64,000 bases of DNA, taken from CAIVAT01 sp037128705 (GTDB lineage: Bacteria; Bacteroidota; Bacteroidia; Bacteroidales; FEN-979). The position numbers and the translations under genes were made by a program. The notes beneath the pieces are model-generated. The model made no database searches and was not told the origin of the DNA. It saw only the letters and a program-made list of their open reading frames with translations. Where the stretch lies: assembly GCA_037128705.1 (NCBI GenBank), contig JBAXVX010000012.1:1-64000 (forward strand). Direction: 5' to 3'. Below are positions 16,671 to 25,141 of the stretch, one piece after another; the first letter of the stretch is position 1, and every line of letters begins with the position of its first letter.

Positions 16671-16678
16671 CAAATTTA
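16671..16678 (-). promoter_or_regulatory. Bacteroidota -7 box (TAAATTTG) directly before radical SAM 3
   Basis: TAAATTTG on the minus strand fits TAnnTTTG and is separated from the ATG (16664-16666) by just TCCG. Transcription would then start at or next to the start codon, giving a leaderless message. Confidence 0.4.
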
Positions 16679-16797
16679 ATCAAATCTCCGAGAAAGGTTA
16701 CTCCAGCTCATCTGTCAGGGTCCTCCCACAGGATGTAATTCCATTTCGAAGCCCCCGGGAACCCGGACCTCGTTATCGGATGATCGCTGAAAAATCC

Positions 16798-16805
16798 TAT
16801 ATTTG
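16798..16805 (+). promoter_or_regulatory. Bacteroidota -7 box (TATATTTG) before the GT2-DUF2062 gene
   Basis: TATATTTG matches TAnnTTTG and lies 34 nt before the chosen ATG at 16840. It is the only candidate promoter seen for the glycosyltransferase-exporter-oxidoreductase-hydrolase run, whose genes overlap one another up to 25095. Confidence 0.5.
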
Positions 16806-16839
16806 TTGCAATAAAACATTTTAATTGTTAAAGCCTATC

Positions 16840-18027
16840 ATGCCTGATCTGACCATGATGCAACAAAAATTCACCGAACTTAAATGTTGCATCATCATTC
16901 CGACATACAACAACGAACATGCGCTGGAAGAGGTGATTGAAGGAGTCCTTCAACACTCAAGGGATGTGATCGTGGTGAATGACGGATCGACCGACCAGAC
17001 CTTGTCAATTCTCAGCCGGTTTCCTCAGATCCGGTCAATCCATATTCCGGTCAACACAGGCAAAGGGTGGGCCTTGAGGCAGGGCTTCAGGGCAGCTATT
17101 GACCGGGGGTACCGGTACGCCATTACCATTGACAGTGACGGTCAGCATTTTCCGGAGGATTTACCCCGGTTCCTTGATATGATCGAGCAACACCCCGATT
17201 CGATGATTCTCGGAGCGCGTGATATGACCCAGGAAGCCGTTCCCCCGACGAGCAGTTTCGGACATAAATTTTCCATTTTCTGGTTTAAGGTTGAAACCGG
17301 GATCACCGTGCTTGATGTTCAGACGGGTTTCAGACTCTACCCGCTGAATAAAATCAAGGAGATTGGCTGGGTGGTATCAAAAAAATATGAATACGAAGTT
17401 GAAATACTGGTGCGGTTGGCCTGGCGGGGGGTGAGTGTTCTTTCTGTTCCGGTTAAAATCTATTATGCACCAAAGGAATCCCGCGTTTCACATTTCAGAA
17501 AAGTCAGGGATTTCACCCGCGTGAGCATTGCCAACAGCATTCTTGTATTCATGGCCCTTCTATGGGTTCGCCCCTTGTCGTTCTTTAAAGGACTTCGCAA
17601 GAAATCTGTCCGGGAGTTCGTACAGGAATACATTGTAAACAGCCAGGATTCAAATTTAAAGATTGCCATCTCCGTTGGACTTGGATTATTCATTGGAGTC
17701 ATGCCCATCTGGGGGTGGCAGATGCTTGCGGCATTTGGCCTTGCCCGCCTGTTTAAACTAAACAAATTCGTGGCAGTGGCTTCTTCCAATATCAGCCTCC
17801 CACCCATGCTGCCATTCATTATTTTTCTTAGTTACCTTCTTGGTGGATGGGCTATGGGGGTCAGTGCATCCAACCTGAGCTATATCCCCGGACTGGGACT
17901 TCAATGGATCAAGGAAAACCTGATCCAATACCTGCTAGGAAGCATTATCCTTGGGTTCATGCTTACAGTTGTGCTTGGACCTTTCACCTACCTGCTTCTT
18001 TCTATTTTCAGAAAAAGGAATGTCTGA
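16840..18027 (+). CDS. GT2 glycosyltransferase fused to DUF2062 membrane domain
   Basis: This 395-residue protein has an N-terminal GT2 domain of the polyprenyl-phosphate sugar transferase type. It shows IIPTYNNEHALEEVIEG, the nucleotide-binding VVNDGSTDQT and the acidic motif IDSDGQH. The C-terminal DUF2062 part (about 260-390) has three or four membrane helices starting at ISVGLGLFIGVMPIWG. The start at 16840 (MPDLTMM) is preferred to a TTG at 16825. GT2-DUF2062 proteins recur in flexirubin- and aryl-polyene-type clusters and probably glycosylate the lipid product at the inner membrane. Its end overlaps the exporter gene by eight bases. Confidence 0.88.
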   Translation: MPDLTMMQQKFTELKCCIIIPTYNNEHALEEVIEGVLQHSRDVIVVNDGSTDQTLSILSRFPQIRSIHIPVNTGKGWALRQGFRAAIDRGYRYAITIDSDGQHFPEDLPRFLDMIEQHPDSMILGARDMTQEAVPPTSSFGHKFSIFWFKVETGITVLDVQTGFRLYPLNKIKEIGWVVSKKYEYEVEILVRLAWRGVSVLSVPVKIYYAPKESRVSHFRKVRDFTRVSIANSILVFMALLWVRPLSFFKGLRKKSVREFVQEYIVNSQDSNLKIAISVGLGLFIGVMPIWGWQMLAAFGLARLFKLNKFVAVASSNISLPPMLPFIIFLSYLLGGWAMGVSASNLSYIPGLGLQWIKENLIQYLLGSIILGFMLTVVLGPFTYLLLSIFRKRNV

Positions 18028-21000
18028 CCTCTTTGTTCACATATACCGCTTTTTCACCGGTAGAAAGTTGTTTTTCTATCTTCTGCTCGCATGTATTTCT
18101 GCTGTAATAGCCCTGTTCGCTTCAAAAATCCGTTTTGAGGAAGACATTTCGCAATCGGTTTCGGGGAAGAACGGGAATGATCATACCAGTTATGTGATCA
18201 GGAATTTAAAACAGAGTGATAAACTGATCCTGGATATAACCTTAAAGGACTCCCTTGCCACTGCCAGCCCGGATGATCTGGCCGCCTTTGGGCAGCAGTT
18301 GGTTGATTCCCTGCGAGCACGGTTTGATACCAGTTTCATCCGCAATGTTGTGTTCAGGGCTTCCGATACGGCGATGACTGCCATGATGAACCTGGTCATG
18401 GGCCATTTACCTGTTTTTTTTGATGATTCTGACTTTAAAACACTCGACAGCCTTCTTCTTCCTCAATCCATTGAAACAGCACTGGAAAAAAATTACAAAA
18501 TCCTGATCTCTCCAGCCAGTATGGTGTTGAAAAAGCGAATTCAATCTGATCCGCTTGGCATTTCAAACATCGCCTTTGCAAAACTGAAATCACTCAGGGC
18601 CGGCGAAAATTATGAACTTTACAATGGGTGCGTCTTTACAGGCGATTTACGTCATCTGCTCATCTTTATTGTCCCATCCAACCCTTCGAGCGAAACCTCA
18701 CGGAATGAAAAGCTTGTCACAGGACTGGATGAAGCGATCCAAAATTTAACCACCCCAAAAGGCTCCCTGTGTAAGGCGCAGTATTTTGGAGGCGCTGCAG
18801 TCGCTGTTTGCAATGCCAGGCAGCTTAAAAAGGATATCGCATTGACCCTGTTTATCGCAGGGATACTGATATTTCTTTTGGTTGGCTGGTATTTCAAAAG
18901 TCTCAGGGTCCCGCTGCTGGGATTGCTTCCGGCACTCTTCGGAGGCGCCCTTTCACTGGCCATTCTATTCCTGGTTAAAGGGAGGATATCTGCCATTTCT
19001 CTCGGGATCGGATCCGTCATCCTCGGGTTGATCGTGGATTATGCCCTGTACCTCTTAAACCATTTTCGTGCGAAACAGGATATTGAACGCACCCTGAAAG
19101 AGATGTCGCTAACCATCATTCTGTGCAGCCTCACCTCGGCAGGTGCATTTCTGTGCCTGACTTTCCTGAACTCTGTTGTGCTTCAGGATCTCGGTTGGTT
19201 TGCGGCATTCAGCGTTATGGGTGCGGCTTTGTTTACCCTCGTTGTTCTCCCTCATTTTCTGAAAGGGAAACACATAGAGGCTTTACAGGCGAGACGGATC
19301 ACTTTTGTTGACCGGCTGGCTGCCATTGCTTATGAAGACAAAAAATGGCTGATTTTGGGGTTGCTGATCCTTGGAATCGCCAGCATTTGGTTTGCGCGCA
19401 AGGTTGAATTCGAGACCAACATGTCGGCACTCAGTTTTGTCACACCAGAACTTGCCAGGGCCGAGTCGGACCTCGATAAAATAAGCAGCTATAAACTGAA
19501 AAACCTTTACATGGTTTCAACAGGGAAAACCACCGAGGAGGCCCTGAGAAACCAGGACGCCGTGTCCTTCAGAATTCATGCCCTGAAACAACAGGGAATT
19601 ATTCATGGCATATCCAATGCCGGTGCGCTGTTATCATCCGATTCGTTGCAGCAACTCAGGATCAGCAGGTGGAACAAATATTGGACACCGGATAGAAAGA
19701 ATTATTTAAAGAAAGATATGCTGGCCCGGTCCATCCATCTCGGATACCGCGCATCTGCATTTGATTCTTTTTTCGATCTGATAAATACCAAATACCGGGT
19801 TATTCCCATCAATGAATTGAATTCAATCGGAACCCAGGTGACCGGTGACTGGCTTTCGGTTGGGCCGGGAATGGTCCTGGCTCCTACCCTGCTCAAGGTA
19901 ACCGAGTCAAACAAAGAGCTGGTTTACAAAGCTTTTTCAGGTGATTCACGGTATGTGCTTTTCGACAGGCAAAGTCTCACCAACCGTTTCATCGAAAATG
20001 TCAGGCATGATTTTGACCTGCTCGTGATGCTCTCGATGATTTTCGTCACGCTCCTGCTCATTGTTTCCTTTGGACGTATTGGATTGGGGCTGATCACCGC
20101 CCTTCCCATGTTTTTCAGCTGGCTGATCACCCTTGGATTTATGGGCCTTGCCGGCATCCGGTTTAATATTTTCAATATCATCATCTCCTCCTTTATTTTC
20201 GGCCTTGGGGTTGATTACAGTATCCTCATGATGCGCGGGTTGCAGCATACCCTCAAATCGGGTAAAAACGACCTCCGGGCCTATAAGGTTTCCATACTGC
20301 TATCCTCCTTCACAACCCTGTTCGGTGTAGGTGCACTCTTTTTCACACGGCATCCTGCCCTGAACTCAATTGCGCTCATTTCGGTTGTCGGCATTATTGC
20401 TGTCGTCATTTTATCCTTTGTCTTTCAGCCCTTGATTATCAAAGGGGTGATTATAAACAGGGTACAAAAGAATAAATTCCCGGTTACCCTGCGTATCCTG
20501 ATCAAAACCCTTGTAACGTGGGGTAACATCGTAGCCATTGCCATTATCCTGATGATCCTCGGGAGCTTGATCAACCTTTTCATGCCTGCCAAAAGAGCGA
20601 AAAAGGAGATGCTTTTCCACCATCTGTTCAACAGGCTGACCAAGGCTTACATCGCTTTTACCTTCGCCTTCGACAGGAAAATGATCAATGAATCCGGTGA
20701 AAATTTTACCCGACCTGCGATCATCATCAGCAACCATCAGAGCCTGATCGAAACGCCGGCTTTTCTCCGATTACACCCCAAGATCCTCATTCTTACAACC
20801 ACATGGGTTTACCGTTCACCTATTTTTGGCCCGATCGCACGTCTGGCAAATTATTTCAATGCCGACAAGGGAATTGAGAATATCATCGGCCAGCTGAAAG
20901 AAAAGGTGGATGAAGGTTTCTCTGTCCTGATCTTTCCTGAAGCACACCGATCCTCCGATCACCATATTCAGCGCTTTCACAGGGGTGCATTTTATCTGTC

Positions 21001-21916
21001 AGAAAAATTGCAGATCGATATCCTGCCTGTGCTGGTTTTCGGCACCGGTGATTTTCTCGGAAAAGGAGAATTCTGGGGAAGGCCCAACAGTTTCAGGATG
21101 AAAATCCTGGACCGAGTTTCATATGAGGATCGGTCGTTTGGTCAAACCTACCAGGAGCGGACACGGCAATTCAGGCAGTTTTATATTTCCCAATATGCAA
21201 AATTCAAAGCAGATGAAGGCAATGCCCACTATTACAGGCGAAAGCTGGCCTTGAATTATGTTTTGAAGGGACCCATCCTGGAATGGTACATGAGGGTAAA
21301 GATGAAACTGGAAGACGACTACGAGATCTATAACCAGTTGATTCCCCGTGAAGGAGAAATTCTTGACCTGGGATGCGGGTATGGATTCATCTCCTACATG
21401 CTGATGTTTACAAGTGATGGACGGCGGATTACAGGGGTGGATTATGATGGTGAAAAGATCGAAGTGGCTGAAAACTGCTTTTCCAGGAATGACCGGATCA
21501 GTTTCGTGACTGCCGATGTTTCTGAATATGAAATCACTGCTAAAGATGGATTTGTGCTGAGCGATGTGCTGCATTACCTTGCACCTGGTAATCAGGAAAT
21601 TCTTCTCAGAAAATGTTTCTCCAACCTGAATCGCGGCGGTACCATCCTCATCAGGGAAGCCAATGCCGAACTTAAACAGCGGCATAAGAAAGCGTTGGTA
21701 ACCGAATTCCTTTCGACAAACATCGGTTTTAACAAAACACAAACCGTTCAAAAGCAGCTTTACTTCACTTCAGCTGAGGAAATAAGGGTTATTGCAAACG
21801 AATATGATTTGTCGATGGAGGTTATTGACAACAAAAAGATTACCTCAAATAACCTTTTTGTGCTCAGGCATCAATCCGTTGATCCATCTTCTTCAGGAGG
21901 GTCGGTTCATGAATAA
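18020..21916 (+). CDS. Trifunctional MMPL exporter / acyltransferase / SAM methyltransferase
   Basis: This 1298-residue fusion begins with an MMPL/RND-type exporter (about 1-860). Each half holds an Asp-Tyr pair in a transmembrane helix (GLIVDYALYLL near 336, GLGVDYSILMM near 730), as in the MmpL3 proton relay. A PlsC-type acyltransferase follows (about 890-1080), with NHQSLIE and FPEAHRSS. Its HX4D motif reads HX4E, and the FPEG motif reads FPEA. The last part (about 1110-1298) is a class I methyltransferase with LDLGCGYGF. Similar three-part fusions are known in Bacteroidota. It should move, acylate and methylate the cluster lipid at the inner membrane. The start at 18020 gives an eight-base overlap with the upstream gene. 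Confidence 0.92.
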   Translation: MSDLFVHIYRFFTGRKLFFYLLLACISAVIALFASKIRFEEDISQSVSGKNGNDHTSYVIRNLKQSDKLILDITLKDSLATASPDDLAAFGQQLVDSLRARFDTSFIRNVVFRASDTAMTAMMNLVMGHLPVFFDDSDFKTLDSLLLPQSIETALEKNYKILISPASMVLKKRIQSDPLGISNIAFAKLKSLRAGENYELYNGCVFTGDLRHLLIFIVPSNPSSETSRNEKLVTGLDEAIQNLTTPKGSLCKAQYFGGAAVAVCNARQLKKDIALTLFIAGILIFLLVGWYFKSLRVPLLGLLPALFGGALSLAILFLVKGRISAISLGIGSVILGLIVDYALYLLNHFRAKQDIERTLKEMSLTIILCSLTSAGAFLCLTFLNSVVLQDLGWFAAFSVMGAALFTLVVLPHFLKGKHIEALQARRITFVDRLAAIAYEDKKWLILGLLILGIASIWFARKVEFETNMSALSFVTPELARAESDLDKISSYKLKNLYMVSTGKTTEEALRNQDAVSFRIHALKQQGIIHGISNAGALLSSDSLQQLRISRWNKYWTPDRKNYLKKDMLARSIHLGYRASAFDSFFDLINTKYRVIPINELNSIGTQVTGDWLSVGPGMVLAPTLLKVTESNKELVYKAFSGDSRYVLFDRQSLTNRFIENVRHDFDLLVMLSMIFVTLLLIVSFGRIGLGLITALPMFFSWLITLGFMGLAGIRFNIFNIIISSFIFGLGVDYSILMMRGLQHTLKSGKNDLRAYKVSILLSSFTTLFGVGALFFTRHPALNSIALISVVGIIAVVILSFVFQPLIIKGVIINRVQKNKFPVTLRILIKTLVTWGNIVAIAIILMILGSLINLFMPAKRAKKEMLFHHLFNRLTKAYIAFTFAFDRKMINESGENFTRPAIIISNHQSLIETPAFLRLHPKILILTTTWVYRSPIFGPIARLANYFNADKGIENIIGQLKEKVDEGFSVLIFPEAHRSSDHHIQRFHRGAFYLSEKLQIDILPVLVFGTGDFLGKGEFWGRPNSFRMKILDRVSYEDRSFGQTYQERTRQFRQFYISQYAKFKADEGNAHYYRRKLALNYVLKGPILEWYMRVKMKLEDDYEIYNQLIPREGEILDLGCGYGFISYMLMFTSDGRRITGVDYDGEKIEVAENCFSRNDRISFVTADVSEYEITAKDGFVLSDVLHYLAPGNQEILLRKCFSNLNRGGTILIREANAELKQRHKKALVTEFLSTNIGFNKTQTVQKQLYFTSAEEIRVIANEYDLSMEVIDNKKITSNNLFVLRHQSVDPSSSGGSVHE

Positions 21917-23408
21917 ATTTGATGTAATTATCATCGGATCGGGACTCGGTGGGTTACTTTGCGGGTATATCCTGAGTAAAGAAGGGTTTAAGGTATGTAT
22001 CCTTGAAAAAAACAGCCAGCCGGGAGGCAACCTTCAGACCTTTGCCCGTCACGGGCGTAAATTTGAAACCGGGGTGCATTACATTGGCGCACTTGGCAAA
22101 GACCAGACGCTCACCCGGTACTGGAATTATTTTGGCCTGACCAATGCGTTGCCATTTCAGCAACTTGATGCTGACTGCTTCGACAAAGTTTCATTTGGAG
22201 AACAGGAATTTCCAATGGCGCAGGGCTTTGAAAATTTCAAGGATCAGCTCGGCCCGCACTTTCCCGGAGCAGCACAATCACTGAATGAATACACCAGGAC
22301 CATTCACGAGGTTGTTTCCGCTTTTCCGCTGTATCATCTTGAATTACCCAAGGATCACCGTGAACACCTTTATACGACACAAAGTGCCTGCGAGTTTTTA
22401 AAATCCTTTTCACAGATCAAAGATCCCACTTCTGGAATCACGTTGGCTTCGGTCCTGGCCGGTAACAATTACCTGTTTGGCGGGAGCCCGTTGACCCCTC
22501 TGCACGTTGCAGCCCTGATCAACCACTCCTTTATTTCGGGAGCCTACAGGATCATCGGAGGCAGTGACCTTATTTCACAGGTGTTGCTGAAGGGGATTAC
22601 CCAACACGGAGGAACAGTCCTGAACAGGCAGAAAGTCACCGCAATCGGCCAGTTTCAGCAAAAATTCGAAATCACCACGGAAAACCTGGAAAAATATCAG
22701 TCAAAAATGGTCATTTCCGGCATTCATCCCGCAGCCACCCTGTCGATGATGCCTGTGGATATGGTTCGTCCTGCATTCCAAAAACGCATTGCTTCACTGG
22801 AGAATACAGCCTCCTCTTTCATCCTGTTCCTCTCAATGAAACCTCGATCCTTTCCCTATCTGAACTATAATTACTACCATCACAACGCTTCTGATCCATG
22901 GAACGAATCAACAGCCTGTGATTCAAAATGGCCCCTGATGTACCTTTTATCTACAGGTTGTCATAGTCCGGGGCAGAAATATGCAGAAACTGTCACGATT
23001 CTCACCTATATGCAGTACGACGAAGTAAAAAAATGGAGCCAGACCGTCGTTGGAAAAAGAGGTCCGGAATACCTTGATTTTAAAATGAAACGCGCTGAAA
23101 AACTGCTAGAGCTTGTTTACCGGAAATTCCCTGAGCTGAAGGGGGCTATTGACCATATGGAAATTTCCACGCCGCTGACTTATCGCGACTATACTGGCAT
23201 AACTGAAGGTTCACTTTACGGGATCCAGAAAAATTTTCATGAACCGCTGCTTACCACCGTAATGCCAAAGACTAAAATCCCGGGTTTTTACTTCACCGGT
23301 CAGAGTACAAATCTCCATGGAGTACTTGGCGTGACAATCGGTGCGGTGGTGACCTGTGGTGAAATTCTCGGGCTGGATTATCTTCTGAAAAAAATTCAAA
23401 ATGGCTAA
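21909..23408 (+). CDS. CrtI/phytoene-desaturase-like FAD oxidoreductase
   Basis: This 499-residue flavoprotein starts with a dinucleotide-binding fold (VIIIGSGLGGLLCGYIL) and the following EKNSQPGGN. The C-terminal FAD-contact region has PGFYFTGQSTNLHGVLGV. It belongs to the phytoene desaturase/retinol saturase group and should desaturate or saturate a lipid-like substrate. The start at 21909 (MNKFDVIIIG) is right before the fold and overlaps the exporter gene by eight bases; it also overlaps the next gene by eight. CrtI-like enzymes are found in flexirubin and ladderane gene clusters. No carotenoid genes such as crtB are present here, so a carotenoid is unlikely. Confidence 0.9.
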   Translation: MNKFDVIIIGSGLGGLLCGYILSKEGFKVCILEKNSQPGGNLQTFARHGRKFETGVHYIGALGKDQTLTRYWNYFGLTNALPFQQLDADCFDKVSFGEQEFPMAQGFENFKDQLGPHFPGAAQSLNEYTRTIHEVVSAFPLYHLELPKDHREHLYTTQSACEFLKSFSQIKDPTSGITLASVLAGNNYLFGGSPLTPLHVAALINHSFISGAYRIIGGSDLISQVLLKGITQHGGTVLNRQKVTAIGQFQQKFEITTENLEKYQSKMVISGIHPAATLSMMPVDMVRPAFQKRIASLENTASSFILFLSMKPRSFPYLNYNYYHHNASDPWNESTACDSKWPLMYLLSTGCHSPGQKYAETVTILTYMQYDEVKKWSQTVVGKRGPEYLDFKMKRAEKLLELVYRKFPELKGAIDHMEISTPLTYRDYTGITEGSLYGIQKNFHEPLLTTVMPKTKIPGFYFTGQSTNLHGVLGVTIGAVVTCGEILGLDYLLKKIQNG

Positions 23409-25095
23409 CCGGTTGAATCGCTGGGGAAAACGCACAGGGATCACTTTACTGATCCTTGCGGTGGTTATTACCGCACTGGCTGTTTGGTTCCATTACAGAA
23501 CGCTGATTCAGCCTCCTGAACCATCAGACACTGCATCCATAAACCTCAGGGTGGAACATCCTGCCACCGATTTTTATAAAGTCGGCCCAAACTGGCTCAA
23601 AAGAAGTTCAAGCGGGTTATATGAAATGTATATCCGGGGAAAACCCTTTGAACGGGGGGTAATCAATGGAAAATTGAGTAAAAAACTCATTGAATTCCAG
23701 GAGAAGGCCTTTGTTGACCAGATCCGTGCGATGATCCCTTCAGATTTTTACCTGCGTTTTCTGAAATACTTTATCTATTGGTTTAACCGCGACCTGGACC
23801 GGTATATGCCTGAGGAATACAAGCAGGAGATCTATGGAATATCACTCTCCGCGTCGGATCGGTTTTCGTTTATCGGTTCCAATTATCAGCGCATGCTGAA
23901 CTACCATTCGGCACATGACATTGGACATGCTTTGCAGGATTATAGTCTCGTCGGATGTACCAGCTTTGCGGTTTGGGGCGACAATTCGAAGGACGGCACG
24001 CTACTTATCGGTCGGAATTTTGATTTTTATATGGGGGATGAATTTGCCCGGAATAAAATCGTTTGTTTCGAAAAACCGGACAAGGGCTACGGTTTTATGA
24101 TGGTCACCTGGGGTGGAATGATTGGTACTGTCTCAGGAATGAACGAAACCGGCCTCACTGTCACGATCAATGCTGCCAAATCGGAAATGCCAACATCCTC
24201 CAGGACGCCGATTTCCATCGTGGCCCGTGAAATTCTTCAATATGCCTCAGATATAGGGGAAGCCTGGGCCATCGCTCAAAAACGTGAAACCTTCGTCTCT
24301 GAGTCCATTCTCATCGGCTCTGCCCGGGATAAACGTGCAGCCATCATCGAAAAATCTCCTTTTAAAATGGCATTGGTTCTTCCAACTGAAAACTACATCG
24401 CCTGTGCAAATCATTTTCAATCGCAGGAATTCTCCGCTGATCCCTTAAATATCCGTAATAAAAAAGAGAATGCCTCCGTATACCGGTTCAGGAGGCTGCA
24501 GCAGGATATTACCAGCAACACTCCCATAGATTATCCTGGCATGGCTGCCATTCTTCGCGACCAGCAAGGAATGAACGCTGCCAACATTGGCATGGGTAAT
24601 GAGAAATCAATCAACCAGCTTATCGCTCATCACTCCATCATCTTCAGTCCTGAAAAATTGTTAGTCTGGGTTTCCACAAACCCATGGCAAATAGGCCCCT
24701 ATGTATGTTACGACCTGAATAAAATTTTTCATAACTTTGCCGGGCTTCAGCAGAAGGTTGAAATTACGGAACCGGATAAAACCATTCCACCCGATTCATT
24801 CCTCCGATCAAGTGATTATAAGCGTTTTCTTCGCTTTAATCAAATGAGGAAAGAGTTGAAAAATGTTATCCGTTCTGGTAAAACCTTGGAGCTGCCAGGT
24901 TCTTTTTTTGATGAATTCCGGGATTCAAATCCCATGTATTACGAAGTTTCTGACCTGATAGGCGATTATTATGCCGGAAAGGAGCAATGGAAAAAGGCAG
25001 GCGTTGAATACCGGCAAGCGCTGAAAATGGTAATACCACGCTGGGAAGAAAAGAAAAACATCATAAAAAAACTGGCCGGTTGCAATGTCCGATGA
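23401..25095 (+). CDS. C45-type autoproteolytic acyltransferase/hydrolase (NTN fold)
   Basis: This 564-residue protein has one N-terminal membrane helix (about 14-33), so the catalytic part faces the periplasm. The NTN hydrolase core starts around residue 185 with VGCTSFAVWG. The Gly-Cys step is the expected autoproteolysis site and Cys the nucleophile, as in penicillin acyl-CoA:6-APA acyltransferase and phospholipase B-like proteins. The GRNFDFYMGDE and TVSGMNETGLTVTINAA segments are typical of the fold. C45 proteins recur in flexirubin-type clusters next to CrtI-like genes. It may attach or remove an acyl group on the exported product. The start overlaps the oxidoreductase by eight bases. 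Confidence 0.82.
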   Translation: MANRLNRWGKRTGITLLILAVVITALAVWFHYRTLIQPPEPSDTASINLRVEHPATDFYKVGPNWLKRSSSGLYEMYIRGKPFERGVINGKLSKKLIEFQEKAFVDQIRAMIPSDFYLRFLKYFIYWFNRDLDRYMPEEYKQEIYGISLSASDRFSFIGSNYQRMLNYHSAHDIGHALQDYSLVGCTSFAVWGDNSKDGTLLIGRNFDFYMGDEFARNKIVCFEKPDKGYGFMMVTWGGMIGTVSGMNETGLTVTINAAKSEMPTSSRTPISIVAREILQYASDIGEAWAIAQKRETFVSESILIGSARDKRAAIIEKSPFKMALVLPTENYIACANHFQSQEFSADPLNIRNKKENASVYRFRRLQQDITSNTPIDYPGMAAILRDQQGMNAANIGMGNEKSINQLIAHHSIIFSPEKLLVWVSTNPWQIGPYVCYDLNKIFHNFAGLQQKVEITEPDKTIPPDSFLRSSDYKRFLRFNQMRKELKNVIRSGKTLELPGSFFDEFRDSNPMYYEVSDLIGDYYAGKEQWKKAGVEYRQALKMVIPRWEEKKNIIKKLAGCNVR

Positions 25096-25104
25096 ATGAA
25101 TAAC

Positions 25105-25129
25105 CCTGACTCTGTCAGGATGTAACATC
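25105..25129. other. Two adjacent small hairpins between the hydrolase and radical SAM 4
   Basis: CCTGAC-TCT-GTCAGG (25105-25119) is a perfect 6-bp stem. It is followed at once by GATGT-A-ACATC (from 25119) and a run of A. The pair sits between the C45 gene and the radical SAM gene at 25142. It could act as an attenuator or processing site; the weak A-rich tail does not make a standard plus-strand terminator. Confidence 0.35.
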
Positions 25130-25141
25130 AAAAAAAGACGC

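Noticed and set aside
21909..23408. Carotenoid pathway from the CrtI-like gene
   Set aside because: No crtB, crtE or other carotenoid genes are present; CrtI-like enzymes also serve other lipid clusters.
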